The notes under the pieces are model-generated. The model had not been told where the DNA came from. It saw only the letters and a list, made by a program, of their open reading frames with translations, and ran no database searches. The position numbers and the translations under genes were made by a program. A stretch of 64,000 nt of DNA from Kappaphycus alvarezii (Eukaryota; Rhodophyta; Florideophyceae; Gigartinales; Solieriaceae), in the NCBI GenBank assembly GCA_002205965.3, contig NADL03000458.1, positions 496,001 through 560,000 of the forward strand. Direction: 5' to 3'. How positions within the stretch are numbered: position 1 is the first letter of the stretch; every line of letters begins with the position of its first letter. Shown here piece by piece: positions 1 through 11,975 of the stretch.

Positions 1-836
1 ACTGGTTCATGGTGTACAATAGCACTAACAATCATTTGCACATCAACTCAGCTGAAAAGAGCAGTTTTTTCTTTATTTTTATGAAGTTTTTCTTTAACTG
101 TCCGTAATTCACCCGGTCAGGAGGGATACATTGATATGCTGGAGTTTTCAGTACAAAAATAAGGCATTGGTTGATAATAATTTCCTTCACTACATGAGTG
201 CATTGAAAAATTAAAAATTATGTCAATCCAAATACATACTTCCCGCCAACCCTTTACATTGTAAGCCTTTACCATCACGACATCCCTTAGGGAACAGCTG
301 ACCATATTTTTCATGCATTAAAAACACCCCAAATTTCCCCCATATTAAAATAATGGAGTTTGCGTTATTGTATTAGATTATGGATGGGATAAGCTCCCTT
401 TTATTACAACGATTTATTAGTTCGATACAAACGCCATTATTACAGAAAAACAGTATAGCAATATGAATTCCGTTGTTGCAACAATCCAGTGTGCAATTAG
501 GAAGCCCATTACTACATGAGTGCATTACACGTTCAGAAATAATGATAAAGCAATAAATCAGTGGAATTCTGTTGTGTAAGAAATCAATAGATCCAACAGT
601 ATTCCAATGGTTAATCCTCTAACAAGTTAGCTAATGGTGCAGTACTGTTTCTAATAAGTCGGTACTGTTATATTTCATTGGTTCACTACTAAAGAAACTC
701 GGGACGGTTTCCATGCGGTGTATTCTTTGCCACTAAGACGGCCACTGGAATGTCGAGACAGCTAGGGAATAGCAAGGTTACCGCCATTGCAGTTCGGTAA
801 CCAGGGAGTTCCAAGTTCTGCAGAGTGTTAAGGTTC
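1..836. other. AT-rich non-genic stretch
   Basis: I see no convincing gene here. The 15-base string ctacatgagtgcatt occurs twice, near 187 and near 511, so part of this stretch is an internal direct repeat. One copy of a dispersed repeat found elsewhere in the window lies at 295-347. The composition matches the AT-rich arms of the window, not the host-gene island. Confidence 0.5.
295..347 (+). repeat. Dispersed AT-rich repeat, copy 1 (partial)
   Basis: The core cattaaaaacaccccaaat followed by ttcccc is shared with copies at 58042-58150 and 63745-63852 in the same orientation, and at 42224-42249 in the opposite orientation. The bases just upstream (ctgaccatattttt) match ctgaccacatctt in the 58-kb copy. 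It is probably the end of a mobile element, but no termini are clear here. Confidence 0.5.
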
Positions 837-2486
837 ATGTATACGGTGCCTCCTTCCTTGCAGTCTAAATTAAATACGTGGATAGCTGTTCCTCGGCAAA
901 ACGTATCTCTCAAAAAGACCCTTTTCAGCGGCTCTTTGGACCAGGAGCAAAGCACGAAACTGTTCACGGAAGAGGCCGAAAAAAGAATAGCAGAGTTATG
1001 CCACATTTTAACACTGGGTCAGAAATGCGTGGATTTGTTCGTTCCCGGGCAATTTCAAGTGACTGGAACAAATGCTGGTCAATTGCTACTCTCATGCGGT
1101 GAGGTTCGCGGATTGCTGGGGGTGGAGGACGGGGTTCTAGAGAGGACAAGTAATGAATGGTTTGACTTGCTGCATGGGAGCTGGTTTAGTTTGGAAGTGT
1201 CGACAGAGGCGATGATGCGCGGGACAGTGCATGGAACTTCGGTGATTCGTGCGGTCGCATCTATGTCGTTTGTTAAAGCGTTATTTGAAGTTGGAATGGT
1301 CGCAGTCAGAGTTGAACGGTACTTTGCATGCTCTCCTGATGGAATTGCCTTCGTGTAAATGCAAGAATTTGAAAAATGGATGGGAAATTCATGGGCTGTT
1401 ATGGATCTGAACGGTGTGAAGGTGGCGCTTGCTTCTAGTGAAATCAAACCTAAGTTTGCATCGTCAACATTAGGCGAAGCGGTGCAGTTGACCACAACTG
1501 ATGTTGTGCGCTGCGAGCTGGGTGATGCGATGTTACATCGGTATGTACCTGTGGAGCAAATGGGTCAGGTACTGCACAAAATGCTTGTGCTCCTTGCACA
1601 CTACGGCCTCTGCGTTGCCGCTGCAGATACTGGGATAATCTACACCGTCCTAGCGGGGTGTTCCCAATCATCGAAAAACATTGGCCTAGCAAACCTGGTA
1701 AGAATCGCTAAACCTTTGGTTAACTGGGCTCATCCGCAACATTTTTCATTGCCTGCTTTTGTGTCGTATGATACAAAAGAACTAATGCTGACGGGACATA
1801 AGTTCTGGAGCATAATTGACAAGGATGTAGAAATTACTGGATGTTTTACGCCACTTAAATTGTTCAAACATGCAGCACAAAGCTTCAACTCTAAGACAAA
1901 AGGTGGAGTCGACTGTGCAACACAACCAAGAGCCATCCTGTGTGGTTCTACTTCCCATTTTAAATGGGAGCAAAAGATAGTCTCCCAGACGCTGAAGACT
2001 ATTACAATTAATGCCTTCTTCGCGTGGCGTATGCTCCAGCGGCAAGACCTGTTGGGGACTGCGGAAACATTTAAGTCAATTGAAAACTACCGAAACTGCC
2101 TCAACAAAGTACAGGCAACAGCTGATTTTATGTTCGAGATATCTCTGGAGTTGCTTAGTTACGCATCTACAATTCAGTTACAGAACCAAACGCAAGCGGG
2201 ATAAATCGCAGACAAGGTGACTAAATCAAAAGAAGTGAAGAGGTTGAAGGACTTGGCTGAGCGAAAGGGACGTAATCGAATCGCTTTCTTCAATGATGGC
2301 TCCACGTTGCGACTAAGTGTTTGAGGTCACATTCCTGAGTAAGCACAGCCGAATTGGTGTGCATTATGTGAAACGCACAAGGAAGGTTTCAGACGTCGTA
2401 GGTCTGCATTCTGTTGCATTTTATGCCGTGTTCATTTATGCGTCCGTGTTTACGCCGGATTGAGGAAGGTTCGTTGGACCCTCTGA
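837..2486 (+). pseudogene. Decayed YqaJ-like nuclease / piggyBac-like composite gene
   Basis: One reading frame stays open from a possible ATG at 837 to 2486, apart from stops at 1356 (TAA), 2202 (TAA), 2322 (TGA) and 2340 (TAA). The first half contains VGMVAVRVERYFACSPDGI, then SSEIKPK about 34 residues later, then a segment reading PVEQMGQVLHKMLVL. This order (SPDG, ExK, QxQ-like helix) is the signature of the YqaJ/lambda-exonuclease family, which resects DNA ends with D and ExK as metal ligands. The second half contains FNSKTKGGVD followed by HFKWEQK and NAFFAWR, which resembles the last catalytic Asp region of piggyBac-family transposases. Past the second stop comes a Cys-rich tail (CALC, CCILC, HLC) like the piggyBac C-terminal zinc domain. 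I see no first or second piggyBac Asp, so the upstream catalytic core is missing or was replaced. It probably belongs to a mobile element. Family calls are by eye only. Confidence 0.5.
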
Positions 2487-3186
2487 AATACGAAAAGGAC
2501 GCTGGAGCTACGGAGAACTCCGCCACCTGTGGAGAGGAAAAGGGAGAAGGGCAGTATTGGGGGGTCGGATAGTGTAGTTGAAACGGGTGGTGACAGTAGC
2601 GCAGTTGGTACACAAAGTGGTAATTCGGCGAATTCATTAAGAAGAAGGTCCAGGGAGTTGGAATAAAGCAGTGAAAGGTCAGTTAGTAGACAAAGGCAAG
2701 CGTAGCAAGCGGTGGAGTAATGCTAAGACTAATCTGTGATGTTGAGAACCAAAGCGTAAAGTATGCTCCATATGTACGGTATACTGTACATAAGGGTTTT
2801 TTGGAACCCTGATTGACCTTCTAGACGTCTAAATTTGCGAGGCTCGCACGCCTCGACTATAACATTAATGTCTTCCATATTTAGCTGAATGAAAGGGCGG
2901 CACCTTCTGAAGAAGTTAGTCAACTTTGTTTGCAAAACGACCATGACATGTTGAACTTTCGAGTACATATATGTTATGTACGCTATAGCGTGCATCAAAA
3001 TCTGGCATTACGGATATGTAATGTAATACAGCACCATTGAGGATGATGTATACGGTAAATTTTGTAGTCGGCATATGAAAACGTCAAATATGTATATCAA
3101 ACACAACGATGCATTCACTGCATATTTATTGGAATCATTAAACGGCGGATTAAATTACAGTAAAACAAGAATGGGGGGAAAATATT
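2487..3186. other. No gene seen
   Basis: About 700 bases with no frame of coding character in either direction. It may be the non-coding tail of the decayed element that ends at 2486, but no terminal repeat was found to mark a boundary. Confidence 0.4.
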
Positions 3187-3657
3187 ATGGAGAGCTTAGT
3201 ATCACAACAGGTAGACGCTCTATTTGCCAGCAATCGCATCCAATCGGTGATGAACCGTTCAAGCAAGTTTCAGTCGAGTACTACTGTATTCGTTCTGCAG
3301 TGCAGACCTGAGCTCTTCTATTATTGTTGCTCTTCTTGGCATCGGAAGGAAAGATAGCGATCGCTCTGCATTCGTTACAAAGGCTATATTCTGCAAGGAA
3401 GAGGGTAAGTTTCTTATTTCCCAAACCTTCAAAGCCATTGAAGCTGAAGTCGCCCCTGATCTTCCATCATATCCCGCTACGCTACCTGGCGGATATGCGA
3501 CTTTCATGAACATAGAAGTATTCAACTTATCAGAAGAATATTTCATTCATTCATGCCTGTATTCAATGAGAACCAAAGATAATAGGCCTTCAAGAGTATT
3601 TTTTCTCAACGCTAGGCACAATGTTAGTAGAAGAACCATGTCATGCTCAGGGATTTA
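3187..3657 (+). pseudogene. Unidentified decayed coding frame
   Basis: A short frame starts at an ATG at 3187 (MESLVSQQVDALFASNR). Near 3250 the protein-like reading moves to another frame, which stays open for roughly 135 codons to a TAA at 3655-3657. That frame has balanced amino-acid use, including SAFVTKAIFCKEEGKFL and LPGGYATFMNIEVFNL. This fits a gene broken by an indel or one with a missed intron. I do not recognise the family. It lies between the YqaJ-like gene and the 4.2-5.3 kb frame on the same strand, so it could belong to either element. Confidence 0.35.
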
Positions 3658-4242
3658 AAAATATGAGACAAGTATGGCTCGCAACACTCGATTCCATTCG
3701 GGTCCTTGGTATGCTCGAGAAGAAGAATAAGTTGTAGATGTTGTACCCAGAGTATCGAATGCAGAAGAAAAGCTAGCGAAGCAAGTTTTCTTTTTTGCCC
3801 AGAATTCATTTCCGTTACGTTGCAAGCATTTCACTTCGAGCTTAGTATCGGATCAAAAGGAAGCACTCCATTTCGAAATGTATCGACAGAAAAGATGTCT
3901 GAATTGGGTTTTTCAGTGAGGAAACACTTTGGTATGGGATCAAAAGATAGAACTATTGTGTAAAGACTACCAGACTTCATTGGATGTGCGTCGTACACTG
4001 GAAATTCAAGGGGATTCAATTTGGTAAAAATTCCTTCTCGATCTTAAGGAGCAAGCCCTGCAATAATGGAAAGATTTTTGTTCGAAGCTAAGCAAGGGGT
4101 TTTTCCTGAAGACGATGTCAAATGAATTCCATGTGCCCCTCTGAGCTCCTCGTACCAGGGAAGGTATTGCCCATCCCTTAGACATGGACAATATGCTCCC
4201 CTTGTTCGCTCCATAGATTGCAACGTAATATATCATTTATTC

Positions 4243-5274
4243 ATGAAGATTGACAGCGAGACTAAGCATCTGAAATGGGTCGTTGTTGTGGTGGATGGAG
4301 AGCACAAGCATTGTTGGCCTTGTATTAAGCCAGCCCCATCTGCTGTCCATCGATTTGCACTGGATGCTTACAATTCTGACAACAGAGTTACAGCAGCGCA
4401 ATTATCTTCAAGAATTCAAGAACAGTTTTGTGTAAGAGCTCCGTGGAACTCAATAAGATATGCCATTTAAAGGCTCAAGTCAGAGAAGTACCCTCTAGGA
4501 AGATCTCTACAGGCTCTGGTTCCAATAGTCAGCGAACAGAAGGAAGGACATTTTGGGACGACCAGGTCAGTTCGTGATATAAAAAGCATATCATCTGGAT
4601 ATATTTATTCTATCATCTACAATCGTGACGTAGATTTGACAGCGAGAGGTAGGGATGAGGTGGGTGTGTCTGTAATCGTGGGTTTCCCGTAGGCTCTCGA
4701 CGCTAGTGTCCGAAGTCCTCGTTTCGGATGCGATGTAACTTTTGGAATTGTAAGCCAGTACGAAGAGGGACTCTCCTTTAAAATGGTTTCTATCGTCGCA
4801 AAATATGATGTAACTGGCAATTGTTACAGTGTGATGCGTCAGATTACAACATCCAAAACAATGGCATCAAGAAAGCTCCTCTTCGACCATTTTGTGTAAG
4901 AACTAAGTAGAAGGGGATTAAAACATCCCCTGAAAGCCAAAAGCGGCTCTCGTCTGACAATGGAAACATTTTTTGAAAAGACCTTCTGTGCTGCACTCGG
5001 CAAGAGTCTCAGCGAACATTACGGAACTGGCACACCAGAGGATTACGTTGCATGTACTGTGGTGGGATATGACTTCCATGCGAAGCGTATCGTATTGGAC
5101 AAAGTTGGTAGTGATACTGCTTCTCGCCAACTTTATCTGTGGGCCGTTGGTACAAGGGACAACATTACGAAGGCTGGATGTACGGGAGCTCTGAACGCAA
5201 TGAAAGAGTATGGGGTGAAATGGGCTTCTTTTGCAGACTGGCTTTTGAGGAACCGATATGCATTCATGCTTTGA
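4243..5274 (+). pseudogene. Decayed coding frame, possibly a transposase
   Basis: A single frame runs about 1 kb and is interrupted only by TAA at 4468, TAG near 4690 and TAA near 4897. It begins at ATG 4243 and includes HKHCWPCIKP, RVTAAQLSSRIQEQF and a segment reading RFGCDVTFGIVSQYEEGL. The last has the D-x-T-F pattern seen around the first catalytic Asp of MULE-type transposases, but I could not find a convincing second Asp or Glu. The C-terminal part (METFFEKTFCAALGKSL and on) is well formed but unfamiliar. The MULE idea is weak. What is solid is a long frame with few stops and normal protein composition. Confidence 0.35.
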
Positions 5275-5356
5275 TTTCTAAGGTATTCCACGAACATTCC
5301 ACAAGCCGAATTGCATTCTGCTGTTTTTTGACACAAATCCTTGTGAAATTTTTCAT

Positions 5357-5867
5357 TTGCGGGTAAAATCACTACTGGAGTTTGCTTGTAGCAGGGGACA
5401 CGGTATAGAGTTGCTCGATGTCATCGAGTCCCTAAGGAAGATGGATTCTGAAGATAGACGAAATCCGAGTGGAACGACCGTAGACTACGGATCTCAGATG
5501 TTTTCCAAAAAGGACTGGCGTGCCGCACAAAGGAAAATTCGAAAGCTTTCAGCAGAAGTTGTGTGTGGAAATCTTTTACAAGAAACGAAAGCCCCTAAAG
5601 CAAGTGTCAGGGGGGACACGAATAACAACTACTCAGGCACGCGGCGGGTATTGACCTGGCGGGCCTGCATCAGAAGTTTTTGTGATCGATTATGATGAGG
5701 TTGAAGTATTGCAGCCGAAATCTACCAAACTGACTACGAAGAAAGAAATGAAACAGAGTTGTGAACTCGCTGCTCTCCGAATTCAGGTACAGAACCTAGA
5801 GAAAATTTTACGGGAACTGGTTGAGGGGAAACTGACTCAATGCTCTCCTCGGAATGGTATAGCATAG
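5357..5867 (+). pseudogene. Decayed coding remnants with coiled-coil-like end
   Basis: Two overlapping short frames look protein-like. The first (5357-5695) has ELLDVIESLRKMDSEDRR and a basic stretch around KKDWRAAQRKIRKLSAEV. The second (5682-5867) contains ELAALRIQVQNLEKILREL, which has heptad-like leucine spacing. They follow the 4.2-5.3 kb decayed frame on the same strand and may be its C-terminal part after a frameshift. No family is recognised. Confidence 0.25.
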
Positions 5868-6159
5868 CTGCTGCTCTCCTGAACTTGTCCAAATTGTATC
5901 AATAATCTTGATGATGTATTTTTATACATGATGTATGTTTATACATCTTGATATTGTACACAAGCATGTACAAAAATCCATGATTCGATGGCATGATATT
6001 AACAATTCTCATATCCCTTCCCTTAGCAAGCACGCCCTCCTCATGGCCAACAGAGAGCCCCTGAGAGCCTGAATCCGAATATAGCGCTCCATGTTGCGAG
6101 ATCGCTACGGAACAATGCGCCGTGATTTTGGACGACGTATCAGGCAGCTTAATGAAGGC

Positions 6160-7272
6160 TTACAGCAACGTGTAAAGGTTACGGACTGGGGAAAATTTTC
6201 TCAAGATAACCCCGTTGAAACCGCAAATTGACCAATCCCCGGTCGAGAAAGTTGGGAAAAAGTTCCCAGTGTCTAGTATGAATCCCCATACTATAATTGC
6301 ATTATAAATGCAGAAAGCATTAATGGTACAATATCGTGGCTCGCGGTACTGTTCCTCTCCATCGAGATGCAAGGACACTCCATGTTTCGGCATACATTTC
6401 ACACTGTGAATGTAGCGATCCTTGTAGACACATTCCTTACGGCAGAAGTAGCAAAAGTAATAATCTATTTTCTGGTTCGTTCCCACACAAGTAGCGGTTC
6501 GTTTCCGCGCCGAATTGTTAGTCCGATAACATAAACCTCCTTCCAAGAATATCCTTTGGCGACTTTCGTCCAGTAAAGCCGCGAGTTTTTCGGCACCCTG
6601 CACTTGCTAAATGACGCTCAAACACCGACCTCGACTCGAAACTGTTCCGGTCCGTACCAACTGCATTGTAATGAAGGCAAACAGCTTTTCCCTTACCTAT
6701 TTCCTATTTTTTTCAATATTCACCATCTCCTCACAAACCTCTCTGCATAGACACTTCATGGTTGTAACTGCTCTCTTTTTCACTCCAACAATAACCTCAT
6801 CGACTTGAGAAGATGTCGCCGGCGTAACTGATGCATCTCCTTCTTCAATTAATTCATCAATTGCATCCTTTCATGTTTCCAATGCATTCTGCAACTGTAA
6901 ATCACTCGATGAATCATGAACGATGCTGTCTTCATCGAAATCTCCTTCGGAGTCAGACCGTTCATCGGAAGGAGCAAGGGCACGGCGGGCTTGTTTTCCC
7001 CGCGAACTTCCAGCCCCCACACTTCCCCTCATCTCATTCTTCGGGGGATTTATTTTACGCGATGCTTTCCCGCTTGCTGTTGAGCGTGCTTTACTTACCG
7101 GCATTCCAAGGTTATCCAATTCACTTGTCTGAGGAGGCCATTGACGGCGCGGTGCCTTACCACTAGTGGTGGAGCGCGGATTTGGATTCCTTGAAGACCT
7201 TCCACTTTCGTTCAACTCAGCAGCCTTCGCAGTGGGCCTGCGGCTGCGCTGATATTTTCTCACTCCTTCCAT
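6160..7272 (-). pseudogene. Two-exon Cys-rich gene relic
   Basis: Reading on the minus strand from ATG at 7272, exon 1 encodes a basic, Ser/Arg/Pro-rich, probably disordered N-terminus. An acidic stretch follows (SDSEGDFDEDSIVHDSSSD). The frame is cut by TGA at 6871-6873 but continues as KDAIDELIEEGD and EEMVNIEKNRK to a TAG at 6697-6699, directly followed by a GTAAGG donor. A 99-base intron (6598-6696) ends in TGCAG. Exon 2 continues as GAEKLAALLDESRQRI and then a Cys-rich part (CVGTNQ, YYFCYFCRKECV, SVKC). TGA for CGA and TAG for CAG would repair the frame, so both stops fit C-to-T changes. The Cys-rich end is loosely like a piggyBac C-terminal domain, but no DDE core is present. Function unknown. 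Confidence 0.4.
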
Positions 7273-8409
7273 TTGGGTGCTGAAGTGGCAAGAGTGGAAG
7301 TGTGGCGGGCAAGGTGGGGTGGGTGGGGAGGAGAGGGAATGGGCTGGCACAGCCACCTTCAGATGGTGGCAGGAGAGGCTGCTGGAGTGGGCTGCCCGAT
7401 AAGGGCTGGCGGATCGGAGTGGGTTGCTGTAGATGTTGGGGAATGATGCTGAAGTTGGTTTGGGAGGAGGTTGCAGAGGATGGGGGAGAGAGGCACAGGA
7501 GGGGTGACTGTTGCTGGAGACTGGAATCCTCCAACCTCTTTTACATCGTCATCTCCTCATTTCGAATTAAAAATGTTTTCTAGAAGAATCTTTAGTAAAT
7601 GAGATGGTAAACCGAAAGCTTTTTACATCATTTGTTGCAGGTGCCGTCATAATTCTCCCGTTCAGGACGCGTAGCCGATATTCGTATTTATATCACAATT
7701 TTATGTGACATACTTACATTATGTATATATCATCTATGCCTGTGATGTATTTTCTACATCACATTAAGTTCGGTTCCTTAATATAGTGATGCAGTTCAGT
7801 CTATTTTACAGTACATCAATTGGGGTTTTGACCTGCTCAGAGGGGTTCTGGTATGTATGCGGCAAACAGGCATTACAGTATCTTTCTGTACATTATCTGT
7901 CTGCAATAAGTGTTGCCAGTAGTTCTGTATGTAAATATTACTTTAAATTCAGTATTAAACTCAAAAAGGCGCCCTTACCCACATGTCCGAAATATTCCGT
8001 ATTTTTCATTACTTTTCTCCATGAACAATCAATATGTTTGGAAGTGTGGAGAAGGTACTCGCAAGTACCCCAAATAATGGGAAAAACCTCCTAATCCTTG
8101 CACATGACGTGTACACGAAAAAACATTTCAATTTTTAAGGTATTGCAGCTTCACAAGCTCTTTTCGTTGCCTTCGTGCGTTTTTAAAAGCTCAAACCTCG
8201 CAAAATTACGAGACTGAATAGGAATAAGTGACATTTTATCCTTGCTCCGCGTCTACGCTTTCAATTGATGCCCCTTTCGCCGAAATCGTATGAGGCCTTC
8301 CCGCCAAAATTTGGATCACAAACACTTACGCAGGCGGCGCCCAGACTGATCATGATGCTCCCTTGGCCTCCTTTGTCTTCAGACTATTCACCCTCTTGCT
8401 CCTCTCAGA
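7273..8409. other. No gene seen
   Basis: The first 300 bases are G-rich on the plus strand (upstream side of the minus-strand relic). The rest is AT-rich with no long or protein-like frame. Part of it should be the 5' end of the pogo-like element whose HTH begins at 8410, but I could not fix that element's terminal repeat. Confidence 0.4.
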
Positions 8410-9461
8410 ATGGGCAGCCTCAAGTCTCGATTGAAACAAAAAGAACTCCTTAAACAGAATATGTTTGATGCCGTTGAAATGGGCCAAGTCTCTGTTCGAA
8501 AAGCTGCCTCTATCTGCTACATCCCCAAGTCCACATTTCACAATCGGCTCAAATCTCGAAACTCTTCTTTGAAGAAGAAACGAGGCCGCCCAACTGCTCT
8601 GACCGAAAAAGAAGAATAGGGTATTCTTGAAGCCCTCTTGTTTTATTCAAAAAGAGGTCATCTACTTGTTCGTGAGGATCTGATCGACTGTGTCAAATGA
8701 CTTTAAGACAAAATGCCACCTCAAAGACGAGAAAATATGCCGTTCAAAGATGATATAGCTACCAAAAAGTTTCTGGCTGTGAAGGCTTTGAAAAGCGGCA
8801 TAAAGACTGTGTCAGATTTGGAAGGACCTCCATTGAGGAAGCAAAGCGATTCATTCCACTAATTCTGTCAACTTAATGATGTACTTAGCCGAATTGGAGG
8901 CTGTCATTAGAGAGCATAACATTGATAAGAAAAGAATCGTCAACCTGGACGAATCTGGTGTAACTCCTGAGAGGGATTTGCTAGGACACTCGAGGCGGAA
9001 AGCGTACGGGACAAGGACAACTCAAATGAAGCAGAAAAGAGTTTAGTTTAGTTTTCGTGATCGCATCACAAGTATTGGAGTGAAATTTGCGGATGGACCC
9101 TAAGGGAGTCTGGCGTTTGTTTTTAAGGGCAAAAAATCCCCGTATCGAATAATTCAGAGTGGAGATACTGAGGTGATTGAGACCTTGACAGACTGTCTTC
9201 CGCGTAGAAATCTTGTATTCATGCGCGAAGAGCTAGGTGGTGTGGATAAACAAGTGTTTCTGGAGTGGGCGAAAGCTTTCCTGGAGGAGACAAAGGACTT
9301 GAGACAAAACGGGCGGAAGTTTCTACTCCTATACGATGCGTATAGAATTTATATGGGCTTAGAAGTTCTAATTATGGATAATGAGGATGGAATTATCGCG
9401 TTTGCACTTCCCGCTCATACAAGTGTGGAAATGCACCGGCTTGATGTTGACATGTTTCAAC
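8410..9461 (+). pseudogene. Pogo-like transposase, 5' part
   Basis: From ATG 8410 the frame encodes a Psq/CENP-B type helix-turn-helix (GQVSVRKAASICYIPKSTF) followed by a basic linker (KKKRGRPTAL), then stops and frameshifts. Later segments carry the DDE landmarks of the Tigger/pogo group: IVNLDESGVTPERDL (first Asp), KFLLLYDAYR (second Asp) and ALPAHTS followed by RLDVDMFQP (third Asp region). The coding sequence breaks exactly where a hAT element begins at 9462 and resumes at 12751. Frame breaks outside the insertion show that the gene was or became dead independently. The family normally cuts and pastes at TA dinucleotides; no terminal repeats were found. Confidence 0.75.
9454..9461. repeat. 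8-bp target site duplication, left (GTTTCAAC)
   Basis: GTTTCAAC directly precedes the left end of the hAT element and is repeated at 12743-12750 directly after its right end. Eight bases is the standard hAT duplication. The duplicated bases are part of the pogo-like transposase codons for F-Q-P. Confidence 0.9.
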
Positions 9462-9482
9462 CAGGGTTGGGGGAAACGTGTC
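9462..9482 (+). repeat. hAT terminal inverted repeat, left
   Basis: Begins CAGGGTTGGGG and ends GTGTCA. The reverse complement of 12722-12742 begins with the same 11 bases and ends ATGTCA. Confidence 0.85.
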
Positions 9483-9803
9483 ACTGAATGGTACATGGAC
9501 AGGTACATGTGCAGGTATATTAGACATGTACCTGTCCGAAATTTTGCTAAAAATCTCAAAAACGGTACGTAATATGTACCCCGGTACACGTTATTTTCGA
9601 AAACACTGTAATGTACCGATGCCCTGCCCGGGAGCTCGAAAAATATTGTAACGTATCGATACATGTACCGGCCAAAATGGTCGTTTTTGGCAAAATGGTC
9701 GGTATATCCAAACGTATCTTCGACAGTGCTGCCATACTTTCGACTTCATTGCCCCTTCCATTCACAAAATGAATCCCCCACAACCGGAAGGACGACTCAA
9801 TGA

Positions 9804-11975
9804 TGCGAAGTAAACAAGGTCCCGAGCTCACTTTCTGCAAATGAAATTCTCAGAATCGCTCAAAAGACGTTGTCGACAAACAAGAAGTCTGGAAAAAAGG
9901 CAATTCACTGGGGCTTTTTCACAAAGCATGACAATAACACGTATGCTTTTATTGTTTGTAAACCAGACTTATCTGCAGCATCTGCAGCAAATAAGCGGGA
10001 GCGTAAAGGACTTCTGAAGTTTCAGAGCAACATGGGTACTAACGCACTACGAAGGCACTTGAGGGAAAATCACAAGGACCTTTTCAAGCAGTTCGAAGAA
10101 TCCCAAACATCTACCGAGCCCTCTAAGAAGAAGCAGAAGAAACTTCAGACTTATCTTGATACCCATCAGAAATACAATCCCACCTCTGATACTGCAGTGG
10201 AAGCAAACAACGATTCATTTTGTTAATAGCAAAGGCAGGACTTCCCTTTTCGTTGGTTGATCATCCATACTTCCGGAGATATGTTCACTTCTTGAACCCA
10301 CGTGTATCGATCTCAGACAGGAAAACATTAGCTGATAAGCACATTCCGGCGTTTTCGAAGAAAGTGGAATTGGATCTCGTGATGCCACAGTTATCAAAAT
10401 TGGACTCCGTTTCGATCTCATTTGATCTATGGATGATTCGAGGATGCGAAGACATATTTGACTTGATCGCACATGGAGTCGATAGAAACTTCAAGCAGAC
10501 AAGAGTTAACCTAGCACTTATTAAATGTAACAGTACAAGAGGTGAATCTCTACACGATCTTCTGGTTGAGCAGCTGGAAAAGTTTGGAACTAGGGACAAA
10601 GTTTTCGCGTGTGTCAAGGATGGGGGTGCGAATTTGAGGGCATGCACGAACATTATAAGGTCATCTACCTCTTTCAGTGCAGCGGAAATTGGAAGTTGTT
10701 TCAGTGGAGTTTGCTTTGCCCATATCATTTCTGGGACATGCATTGCAGCTTTATCTAACAATGTGACAGACGGCCTACCGCTCATTTATTTTCGCAAAGT
10801 GCAATCCGCTTTGCAGAAGTGCATAACTTGGACAAATAAATCTTCGAAAGGGCGCAAGGAATGGATTGAAGCTTGCAAATATTTGGATGTCAATCCCAGA
10901 CTCATGCCGACCCCAGTCAAGACTAGGTTTGTCAGTGTTCTTGTGATGTTTCGAATGATGCTCTCGTACAAAGAAGCTGTTCACAATTGCTTTGGAACTC
11001 AAGCTGATCGTAATTCGCGCAACCGAGTACCAAGTCCTGAAACATGGGACATTGTTCAATGTGTTGTCGAAACACTTGAACAACTTGTGTTTTCCTGCCT
11101 TCAGATCCAGAAGAAGACGTGGACCGTCAGTGAGGCTGTTGCACATATTGCAAGTGTGTATTTGGAGTGTAAGAACAACTGCAAGACTATAGTTCCTGTA
11201 GCTTCAGATGATTTTGACGCACAGTTAAGTGTCCTTAAGGCCAAAAATGTCCTCTTCTGTGGTTGAATCACTTAGCAATGTGTTGGATCCGTTCTTCGAA
11301 ATAACTCCATTGAATGGCGCCTATTTTCATCATTATCTTGCTGTGGTTTTCGATCCTGAGTTTAAGGATCTGAAGTCTACTCCTATGCGTCTACATCAGA
11401 GTGATCCAGGCAATGCGCGATCACTAGCAAAAAACTATGATGAAAAAATAATAGTATCTCTTATGGTAAGCATGAGGGAACAAAAAGAATCTGACTCGGT
11501 TCTGGATGTGGACGAGGCAGGAGACACTATTTCAAAAGCCAAGACAGGGGAAGAAATAGAAGACTTCTTTTTGAGTAACGCAGATTCAGATGATACGGAT
11601 GCTATGGTTAAGTCTATGGTTTCCGAACTTCGCTTGTTTCGATCAGAGCCCTTCACGAAAGGAACTGACAAGTACATCTGGTTATTGAAGAAGCAATCTT
11701 TGTTTCCGACAGTTGCAAAGCTTTGTCAACTCTTTTTGGGTATTCCAGCGACTCAAATTGAAAATGAACGCATATTCAGCTTGGCGGGTAGAATTTGTAG
11801 TCCACTCCGTTACAGAATCACAACTGACAACATCAATAATGTTGTCACAATTTCAAAGAACTATAATGAAGATTTTGATGTTTATAATCATGTTAAGTCA
11901 ATGGAAGAGTTTAGTGACTATCTTTTGAAGATAGAAGATAATTCTTTAGATGACAAAAATACTGATGATGAGTAA
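9804..11975 (+). pseudogene. hAT transposase, frame-broken
   Basis: Three consecutive frames (about 9804-10226, 10220-11266 and 11229-11975) together make a full hAT transposase of about 700 residues. The N-terminus is a BED-like finger (WGFFTKHDNNTYAFIVCKPD, then LRRHLRENH), although only one of the two expected Cys is present. The middle has IAKAGLPFSLVDHPYFR, ISFDLWMIRGCEDIFDL and FAHIISGTCIAAL, typical of the RNaseH-fold core. The C-terminus is the dimerisation region (FLGIPATQIENERIFSLAG, then ICSPLRYRI). No ATG lies in frame upstream of the finger before a TGA at 9801, so the first exon or start was lost. Frameshifts near 10220 and 11240 leave no intact product. Family assignment is secure; activity is not expected. 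Confidence 0.85.
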
